Origin: UBA6544 sp049601975
GTDB taxonomy: Bacteria; Pseudomonadota; Alphaproteobacteria; UBA8366
DNA: 29,511 nt
Reading direction: 5' to 3'
Assembly: GCA_049601975.1 (NCBI GenBank)
Contig: JBMYRC010000043.1
Location: forward strand, 1 to 29,511
Shown here: positions 24,197 to 29,511 of the stretch, in pieces
Layout of the letters: each line of letters starts with the position of its first letter
Position numbering within the stretch: the first letter of the stretch is position 1
Notes under the pieces: generated by a model
What the model was told of the DNA's origin: nothing
The model's input: only the letters and a program-made list of their open reading frames with translations
Databases searched by the model: none
Translations under genes and position numbers: made by a program

Positions 24197-25621
24197 ATGC
24201 CAAACGCGATTGACGAAGTGATGGCAGTTCGCGGGAAAGGAATGCCCGCAAACGATCAAATGAAAATCACCGGGGCAGACCCGGTCTTCTCCACGAAGTT
24301 CAAGATCGGGGAGACCTGCGCCGCCGTCATCGCCGGGATCGGCACAGCGGCCTCCGATATTTGGGAGCTGAAAACCGGGCGTCCCCAGAGCACAGCCATC
24401 GACGTGCGCCACGCCGCAGCGGCTTTGCGCAGCACCGGCTATATGCAGCAACCAGGTCCCGATGGCGTCTTCGCCGAGATTCCTCTCGATGATCACAACG
24501 ACATGCGCCGTATTACACAGCCGTGGCCGACGAAGGACGGACGCTGGTTTTTGCCACATTTCGGCCTGTCGAATTTGCGCGACCGGGTGCTCGGCGTGCT
24601 TGGGTGCGAACCAAACCCCGATTCCGTCGCCAAGGCTGTCTCTCAATGGGATGCAATGGATTTGGAAGCTGCCATTGACGAGGCCCGTGGGTGTGGTGGC
24701 ATGGTTCGAACTAACGAAGAATGGATGGCGCATCCGCACGGCCAAGCTTTGGCAGCGAAGCCCATCGTCGAGATCATCAAGATCGCCGATAGCGATCCAG
24801 AACCCATGCCGGCGGGCGACCGACCACTCTCGGGCATCAAGGCGCTCGATCTTACGCGAATATTGGCGGGTCCCATCGCGGCGCGAACGCTAGCCGAACA
24901 CGGCGCTGACGTTCTAATGGTGACGACCGAGGGGCTACCGCAAATTCCCCATCATGTGATGGACACAAGTCACGGCAAACGCAGTTGCTACCTGGATTTA
25001 AAGAATTCGGATGACGCTGCGATTCTCAAAGAGCTAGCCAGTTCCGCTGATGTGTTCTCGCAAGGCTATCGCCCCGGCATCATGCAGAAGCTGGGCTTCG
25101 GGCCGGAAGAATTGGCGGCGCACCGACCGGGCATCGTCTATGTCTCGATCAGCTGCTTCGGCGCGGACGGTCCCTTCAGCCATCGCGCCGGATGGGAGCA
25201 AGTCGCGCAGACCGTTACCGGCATCTGTCACGAAGGCCTGCCCGACCGGCCGGCGCTCCTGCCCGCCGCCGCATGCGATTACACAACCGGTTATCTGGCG
25301 GCATACGGCGTGTTATTGGCCCTCGCTCGCCGCGCCGTCGACGGCGGCAGCTATCACGTCCGGGTATCGCTCTGCCAATCCGGGATGTTGATTTACCGCC
25401 AAGGCAATGTCGCCTTCAATGAGCTCGAAATGGATTTGAGTGACGCGGAACTCGATACCTTGCGCATTGAAACGGCACCCAAAGTCGGCCCACTGCGTCA
25501 CTTGGGCCCGGTCCTTCAATTAAGCGAGACATCACCGCGCTGGGTGCGGCCGACACCGGTTCTCGGGGGTGACAGGTCGGAATGGCTCGATGACGCGGAT
25601 GCCGCGGTCGCAGCTGAATAA
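24197..25621 (+). CDS. family III CoA-transferase (CaiB/BaiF-type)
   Basis: The 474-residue protein belongs to the family III CoA-transferases, in a branch with an additional N-terminal half-domain (about 1-200, KITGADPVFSTKFKIGETCAAVI). The main Rossmann-like domain follows (LSGIKALDLTRILAGPIAARTLAEHGADVLMV). RPGIVYVSISCFGADGP precedes the position where FRC-type enzymes have the catalytic Asp. Here that residue is Glu334 (RAGWEQVAQ). It would move CoA between carboxylic acids, activating a substrate for degradation. I choose ATG 24197 because GGGGAA lies 7 bases upstream; in-frame ATGs at 24128 and 24173 give extra residues without a good ribosome site. Confidence 0.85.
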   Translation: MPNAIDEVMAVRGKGMPANDQMKITGADPVFSTKFKIGETCAAVIAGIGTAASDIWELKTGRPQSTAIDVRHAAAALRSTGYMQQPGPDGVFAEIPLDDHNDMRRITQPWPTKDGRWFLPHFGLSNLRDRVLGVLGCEPNPDSVAKAVSQWDAMDLEAAIDEARGCGGMVRTNEEWMAHPHGQALAAKPIVEIIKIADSDPEPMPAGDRPLSGIKALDLTRILAGPIAARTLAEHGADVLMVTTEGLPQIPHHVMDTSHGKRSCYLDLKNSDDAAILKELASSADVFSQGYRPGIMQKLGFGPEELAAHRPGIVYVSISCFGADGPFSHRAGWEQVAQTVTGICHEGLPDRPALLPAAACDYTTGYLAAYGVLLALARRAVDGGSYHVRVSLCQSGMLIYRQGNVAFNELEMDLSDAELDTLRIETAPKVGPLRHLGPVLQLSETSPRWVRPTPVLGGDRSEWLDDADAAVAAE

Positions 25622-25624
25622 AAT

Positions 25625-25972
25625 TCAGACCTCGGGGTCGCGGCAGCTCAGGATTTCGTGGATGCGTTTGGGTGTGATGACGTAGCCGCGAAAACTGCAG
25701 CGCCAGAGTTCCACGTTCTCCATCTCCACATTCGATAGGTTCGTGATGCGGAGATCGGCATGGCTGAGGTCGGCGTTCGAGAGACGCCCATTATGTAGAT
25801 TGGCGCTCACAAAGCTCGGATCAGAAAGATTCGCTCCGCGTAAATCGCAGCCCTGCAAGTCGGCGCTGTCGAGGTCGGTGTTATGCAAATCCGCATCCCG
25901 CAAATCTCGATCGCGAAGATTCGCCCCGGTCAGGTCACCGCGCGACAGATCGGCCCTCTGCCCGGTGACCAC
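25625..25972 (-). CDS. pentapeptide-repeat protein, possibly 5' truncated
   Basis: The 115-residue protein has about 13 tandem A(D/N)LXX repeats (RADLSRGDLTGANLRDRDLR and following to about residue 88), which form a right-handed quadrilateral beta-helix. A short C-terminal domain contains GYVITPKRIHEIL and a single Trp-Arg-Cys. The visible start is GTG 25972, with no clear Shine-Dalgarno. Upstream, the same frame reads KWLEDVV directly after a TAG at 25986-25988. That stretch resembles the leader of longer pentapeptide proteins, so a nonsense codon may have shortened the gene. Function is unknown. It converges on the CoA-transferase gene. Confidence 0.75.
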   Translation of the reverse strand: MVTGQRADLSRGDLTGANLRDRDLRDADLHNTDLDSADLQGCDLRGANLSDPSFVSANLHNGRLSNADLSHADLRITNLSNVEMENVELWRCSFRGYVITPKRIHEILSCRDPEV

Positions 25973-26131
25973 GTCTTCCAGCCATTTCTATTGCTCTGCA
26001 ACGACGACGTCGATATTTATTTCGTCAAATTCTTCCGAAATGGCACTCTACTTAGTTATAATCCACTATCGACGGTTCCCGCGTGGGATCAAGACTACTG
26101 AGCCGGTTTTCAATTCTCATCGGAGACAAGT

Positions 26132-27076
26132 ATGCCACGTTTAGAGACCCGCCCCTTGCAGAAAAATCTCGGCACGGAGGTTTTAAATATCGACCTTGCA
26201 GGGCTTGACGATGAAACCTTCAGCCTCGTCCGTCAAGCATGGCAGCGGGACCCGGTATTGCTCTTCCGCCGACAAAGCCTCACCGAGGAAGACTTGCTCG
26301 CGTTCAGCAAAAGGTTCGGCTCCCTCGATCTCGATACGATCAAGGACATCAACACGGATGATCCCGCCGCCGATGACAGAAACCCCGAACTCTTCTTTGT
26401 CTCCAATCTTCACTTTGACGACGGCAGCAAAGTCGGTGGGCTCAGCAATGACGAGGTCGTCTGGCACACCGACCTGATTTTCAGAGCAAATCCCGCAAGC
26501 GGATCTATCTTCTATGGCGTCGAAATGCCTAAAGGAACTGCGAAGACGTCTTTCTGCAATATGGCACACGCCTATCGCACCTTACCTGACGAACTACGCC
26601 GGGCCGTCGACGGCAAGCGCGCGCGGTGCAAATACGGCACGGAAGCTCCTCTCTCGAGTTTCATGCGGCAAAACGTCGACAAGAACTTCCGGCGCGAGAC
26701 TGCTTCCGCCGAAGAAACCGAAGCCATCGACCGGCGCACCCCTGAGGTCGTGCACGATATGGTGCTGGAAAATGCCGCGACAGGTGAGCGGTCGCTATAT
26801 CTCTCCCCCAATCACACAACCGCCATCGAAAACTTATCGATTAAGGATGGACGTGAACTATTCGACGCGCTGATGGACCACGCGCTACGACCGGAGAATA
26901 TCTATAGCCACGATTGGCGAAACGGCGACGTTCTGCTTTGGGACAATACCCGCCTTCTGCACCAGCGTGAGGCCTTCAATGGGCGCATTCCCCGGCTTGC
27001 CAAACGCACGACCATCTATATGGATCCAGCCTATTTCGCCGTGCCCGAACCCGCGATGGAGAACGCCGCCACATGA
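26132..27076 (+). CDS. TauD/TfdA family Fe(II)/2-oxoglutarate dioxygenase, copy 3
   Basis: The 314-residue protein has His112-x-Asp114 in VVWHTDLIF, His277 in WDNTRLLHQREAF and Arg292 in KRTTIYMDP, the iron and 2-oxoglutarate ligands. It carries an insert of about 20 residues around 70-100 (DINTDDPAADDRNPELFF) and is the most divergent of the three paralogues. GGAGA lies 6 bases before the ATG. Its TGA overlaps the next ATG (ATGA), so it is translationally coupled to the dienelactone-hydrolase-like gene. That suggests the oxygenase product is handed to a hydrolase acting on a lactone or ester-like intermediate. Confidence 0.92.
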   Translation: MPRLETRPLQKNLGTEVLNIDLAGLDDETFSLVRQAWQRDPVLLFRRQSLTEEDLLAFSKRFGSLDLDTIKDINTDDPAADDRNPELFFVSNLHFDDGSKVGGLSNDEVVWHTDLIFRANPASGSIFYGVEMPKGTAKTSFCNMAHAYRTLPDELRRAVDGKRARCKYGTEAPLSSFMRQNVDKNFRRETASAEETEAIDRRTPEVVHDMVLENAATGERSLYLSPNHTTAIENLSIKDGRELFDALMDHALRPENIYSHDWRNGDVLLWDNTRLLHQREAFNGRIPRLAKRTTIYMDPAYFAVPEPAMENAAT

Positions 27077-27828
27077 TCGATTTCGAAATAGATATCCTGA
27101 CCGACGACGGTGCGATGAATACTTTCGTAGCACATCCGGATGGCGATAGTCCCTTCCCTGCCGTGTTCATGTATATGCCAGCTTCTGGTATCCGGGATGA
27201 ATTGCGGGACATGGCGCGGAGGTTGGCAGGGCACGGTTATATCGTCCTACTACCAAACCTCTACTATCGCATGGTCCGTGTATTGGACGTCGATTCCAAC
27301 CGCTTGTTCGACGAAGACTACGAGCCGGTAAAGACCTTCATGAACGTGCTAAACAACGGATACACCAACGCGCGCAGCCGTATCGACACCGCCGCGATGA
27401 TCACCTTCGTCGACAATGACGAAAGGTCCGCGGGTGGCAAAATTGGCGTGGCCGGCTATTGCATGGGCGGGCGCTTGGCGCTTATTGCCACCACCGAATT
27501 CCCCGACCGCATCGATGCCATGGTCTCGATGTATGGCGGCCGGCTTCACGGCGACGCGCCGGATTCCCCACATCTAAAAGCCGACCGGATCGCCGGCGAA
27601 CTTTATCTCGGTGTCGCAGAGAACGACGCTTACGTGCCGATGGAAATGAACGACCGGCTGACGGCGCATTTCGATGCACTCGGGGTGAACTACAAGCTGG
27701 AAGTTTATTCGGACACCGAACACGGATTTTGCTTTCCAAAACGCTATTGTTACGCCCCCAAAGCGGACGAGAAGCACTGGCGGATCATGACGAATTTGTT
27801 CGAGCGGCGTTTGGGATCATCGCAATAA
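27073..27828 (+). CDS. dienelactone hydrolase family protein
   Basis: The 251-residue alpha/beta-hydrolase has the dienelactone hydrolase triad: nucleophile Cys130 in GVAGYCMGGRLAL, Asp185 in VAENDAYVP and His217 in TEHGFCFP. YMPASGIRDELRDMARRLAGHGYIVLLPNLYYR is the typical N-terminal part. Dienelactone hydrolase opens 4-carboxymethylenebutenolide in chlorocatechol degradation. Family members act on a range of lactones and esters, so the assignment is only to family. The gene overlaps the dioxygenase stop by 4 bases and forms a two-gene operon with it. Confidence 0.9.
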   Translation: MIDFEIDILTDDGAMNTFVAHPDGDSPFPAVFMYMPASGIRDELRDMARRLAGHGYIVLLPNLYYRMVRVLDVDSNRLFDEDYEPVKTFMNVLNNGYTNARSRIDTAAMITFVDNDERSAGGKIGVAGYCMGGRLALIATTEFPDRIDAMVSMYGGRLHGDAPDSPHLKADRIAGELYLGVAENDAYVPMEMNDRLTAHFDALGVNYKLEVYSDTEHGFCFPKRYCYAPKADEKHWRIMTNLFERRLGSSQ

Positions 27829-27832
27829 CCAC

Positions 27833-27946
27833 CTAACCCTCGTCGGGCAATGAGAGGACGGCACGCAACCCACCGCCTCCCCTATTCTCCAACATCACGT
27901 CACCGCCGTGGGCGCTTGCGATGGTGCGGGCGATGGCGAGACCTAG
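27833..27946 (-). pseudogene. histidine kinase C-terminal remnant (G2 box)
   Basis: The minus strand encodes GLGLAIARTIASAHGGDVMLENRGGGGLRAVLSLPDEG up to TAG at 27833. This is the final G2-box segment of a HATPase domain, with the GLGLAI and HGG signatures. Upstream of the first Gly the frame changes to non-kinase sequence, because the DNA there is the EF-hand gene read on the wrong strand. Only about 38 codons of a kinase remain, so this is a gene fragment. Confidence 0.8.
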
Positions 27947-28206
27947 ACCGACGGCGACGGTAACCTGTCGCTTTCGGAATTCGCCTGTCTGTGGACAGAA
28001 CTGACACAACCTCTCAAAGTTTGCGGCTTTCAGTTCCTCAACACGGACGGCAACGCGCAAATATCCAAAGCCAAGATCGATGAACGCCTGGCCAGATGGC
28101 TCGCCGCTTTGACCGTAACGGCGACGGTGCATTGTGGATGGAGGATCGCATCTATCGTCACTGGTCACGCCACAGCGACGACGACGACGATAAAGGAAAA
28201 CGGTAG
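27947..28206 (+). pseudogene. EF-hand protein remnant, 5' truncated and frameshifted
   Basis: Frame one from about 27950 reads DGDGNLSLSEFACLWTEL, an EF-hand loop lacking its first Asp. FLNTDGNAQISKAKIDERLAR follows, a second degenerate loop with Ala for Gly and Lys for Glu. After a shift near 28095 another frame continues MARRFDRNGDGALWMEDRIYRH, a good third loop, and ends in an acidic Asp tail with TAG at 28204-28206. The beginning is cut exactly where the kinase remnant on the other strand starts. Intact relatives are small secreted calcium-binding proteins of alphaproteobacteria. Confidence 0.75.
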
Positions 28207-28310
28207 ACGATCTGAATACTATGACGACCGGGACGGCGCTTCGGCGTTGTCCCTTTTTCAAGTCCAGGACTTGCGTCCTCACCACTTCCTGCGCTATTGC
28301 GCTTCTCGTC

Positions 28311-28988
28311 ATGAGTGAAGAACAGCATCCCGATACCGGCTTGCGGGGCATGGTTGTCCCGGTCACGCCATTACAACAGAACTGCTCCATCCTTTGGTGT
28401 ACCAAATCTAACAAGGCGGCGGTGATCGATCCCGGTGGCGATTTGGACAACATCCTGGGCGCAGTTAAACAGAACGGCGTGACGCTGGAGAAAATCCTCG
28501 TCACCCATGCTCATATCGATCACGCTGGCGGCGTCGCCGAACTCTCGGAACGCTTCAACCTTCCCATCGAAGGTCCGCATCCTGAAGATCAGTTCTGGAT
28601 TGATCAGATAGAGGAATCAGGCAAAAAATACGGCATCAACGCCCGCGCCTTCACACCCAATCGCTGGCTCGACGGCCACGACACCGTCACCATCGGCGAG
28701 CAAACACTGACCGTGCGCCACTGCCCGGGGCACACGCCGGGACACGTCATCTTCTTCCACGATCCGTCGAAGCTCGCCGCCGTCGGCGATGTAATTTTCC
28801 AAGGATCGATCGGCCGCTCGGATTTCCCACGCGGCAATCATGACACCCTCGTCGAATCTATTGTCACGCAACTCTGGCCCTTGGGCGATGACGTTACTTT
28901 CATTCCGGGGCACGGCCCTCTCTCGACCTTCGGAAGCGAACGTCAGAGCAATCCTTATGTCTGCGACCTAGCGCTCGGCAGGGCATAA
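28311..28988 (+). CDS. MBL-fold metallo-hydrolase, glyoxalase II-like (YcbL type)
   Basis: The 225-residue protein has the complete metallo-beta-lactamase-fold metal set: His66, His68, Asp70 and His71 in THAHIDHAGG, His141 in HCPGHTPGH, Asp160 in AVGDVIFQGSIGRSDFP and His201 in IPGHGPLS. The GSIGRSDFP motif and length match the YcbL/GloB-like subgroup of hydroxyacylglutathione hydrolase-type thioesterases. The precise substrate is not certain. The frame is open upstream to 28221, but MSEEQHPDTGLRG fits family length better; no good Shine-Dalgarno distinguishes them. It is followed 7 bases later by an MFS gene, so the two are probably co-transcribed. Confidence 0.9.
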   Translation: MSEEQHPDTGLRGMVVPVTPLQQNCSILWCTKSNKAAVIDPGGDLDNILGAVKQNGVTLEKILVTHAHIDHAGGVAELSERFNLPIEGPHPEDQFWIDQIEESGKKYGINARAFTPNRWLDGHDTVTIGEQTLTVRHCPGHTPGHVIFFHDPSKLAAVGDVIFQGSIGRSDFPRGNHDTLVESIVTQLWPLGDDVTFIPGHGPLSTFGSERQSNPYVCDLALGRA

Positions 28989-28995
28989 AGGCGTC

Positions 28996-29511
28996 ATGAT
29001 GTCGGGCCGCGAGAGGGCGCCGACACTCGGGCAAGGTATCGTGATCCTGGTGCCGCTGGCGTGCTACCCGGTGATCGATTTTGTATTCCGGATCGCCAAC
29101 GGTATCGTGGCGCCCGACTTAAGTGCTGAATTTTCTCTAGACGCGGCCGTTTTGGGCCTCGTCTCCAGCGTATTCTTCATCGCGTTCGGATTGGCGCAAC
29201 TGCCGCTTGGCGTAGCCCTCGATCGGTTCGGACCGAAGGCAACCATGACAACCCTATTGGCGACCGCGATTTGCGGCGCACTCACCTTCATCCATGCCGA
29301 TACCATGGGCGGACTAATCGCAGGCCGCGTTCTATTGGGGATCGGCATGTCGGCTAGCCTGATTGCCGGAATCAAAACCGCCACGCTCTGGCTGCCGGGG
29401 CGCTTGCCGGTGGCAACCTCTATCCTTATCGGTGCGACCGGAATTGGCGGTATGATCGCCACGGTTCCCTTCGCCGAAATTTTGGAACAAATCGCTTGGC
29501 GAGATGCCTTT
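28996..29511 (+). CDS. MFS transporter, 3' truncated by the window edge
   Basis: The frame is open from ATG 28996 (or the adjacent ATG 28999) to the last base, 172 codons. AAAGG lies just upstream. It encodes five or so hydrophobic helices. The MFS motif-A loop is LPLGVALDRFGPK between helices 2 and 3, and AGRVLLGIGMSASLIAGIKTATLWLP covers helices 4-5. This matches the nitrate/sugar-phosphate-like or ACS-like MFS carriers in general layout. The substrate is unknown, and the C-terminal half lies outside the window. Confidence 0.88.
   Translation, partial: MMSGRERAPTLGQGIVILVPLACYPVIDFVFRIANGIVAPDLSAEFSLDAAVLGLVSSVFFIAFGLAQLPLGVALDRFGPKATMTTLLATAICGALTFIHADTMGGLIAGRVLLGIGMSASLIAGIKTATLWLPGRLPVATSILIGATGIGGMIATVPFAEILEQIAWRDAF

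Noticed and set aside
19088..27828. Genomic island with integrase and att sites
   Set aside because: No integrase, transposase, tRNA gene or direct-repeat ends were found inside the window.
28221..28310. 30-codon N-terminal extension of the MBL protein
   Set aside because: The family begins near GMVVPVTPLQQN; the extension is not signal-like and follows EF-hand remnant DNA.
27960..28504. Minus-strand ORF upstream of the kinase G2 box as a complete kinase
   Set aside because: It has no H-box or N-box; the DNA encodes EF-hand loops on the other strand, so the frame is open by chance.

Overview
The window looks like chromosomal DNA of an alphaproteobacterium, moderately GC-rich by eye. Supporting signs are a bactofilin/M23 peptidase pair, a heterotetrameric sarcosine oxidase operon in soxB-D-A-G order, and several copies of short palindromic intergenic repeats. 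No rRNA, tRNA, CRISPR array, transposase or phage gene was seen. Both ends cut through genes: an alpha/beta hydrolase at the left and an MFS transporter at the right.

Layout. 1-741: alpha/beta hydrolase, 5' truncated. 748-3055 (minus): membrane-anchored M23 peptidase overlapping a bactofilin, a cell-shape module. 3069-4465 (minus): amino-acid permease broken by two frameshifts. 4551-6654 (plus): MarR regulator with a palindromic operator candidate, an abutting EmrA/HlyD-type membrane fusion protein, and a small two-helix membrane protein. 6713-7498: LOG/lysine-decarboxylase-like gene broken by two frameshifts. 7522-17729 (minus): a long co-directional catabolic block of soxB, soxD, soxA, soxG, alpha/beta hydrolase, nitroreductase, two PuuE-like NodB-fold hydrolases and a CmcJ/NvfI-family oxidoreductase. 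17831-18787 (plus): a ureohydrolase divergent from soxB. 18788-19087: a gene-free repeat-bearing spacer. 19088-23038: a TauD/TfdA dioxygenase, an MFS carrier, a second TauD/TfdA dioxygenase and a metal-type NodB-fold deacetylase/cyclic amidase. 23186-24091: a chimeric small secreted protein (MXKDX-like head, MsrA tail) and a receiver-domain gene with an in-frame stop. 24197-25621: family III CoA-transferase. 25625-25972 (minus): pentapeptide-repeat protein. 26132-27828: third TauD/TfdA dioxygenase translationally coupled to a dienelactone-hydrolase-family protein. 27833-28206: a junction of two gene remnants (histidine kinase tail and EF-hand protein). 28311-29511: MBL-fold hydrolase and a second MFS carrier.

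How it fits together. Most of the window is accessory catabolism. Sarcosine oxidase demethylates sarcosine to glycine and passes the one-carbon unit to folate. Beside it sit a ureohydrolase (C-N cleavage of a guanidino substrate releasing urea), three NodB-fold amidase-like hydrolases (cyclic amide or ureide opening is a known activity of this fold), four non-heme iron oxygenase-type proteins, a CoA-transferase, a dienelactone hydrolase and carriers. My working inference is uptake and dismantling of small nitrogen-rich or N-methylated compounds such as creatinine- or hydantoin-like molecules. The substrate cannot be read from the sequence.

A second theme is gene decay. Within 29.5 kb there are two doubly frameshifted genes, a receiver gene with a nonsense codon, an MsrA reduced to its C-terminus, an EF-hand gene with lost start and a frameshift, and a kinase reduced to its last 35 or so residues. 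Some of the indels lie in short homopolymer or dinucleotide runs and could be assembly errors. The fusions and junctions cannot be explained that way.
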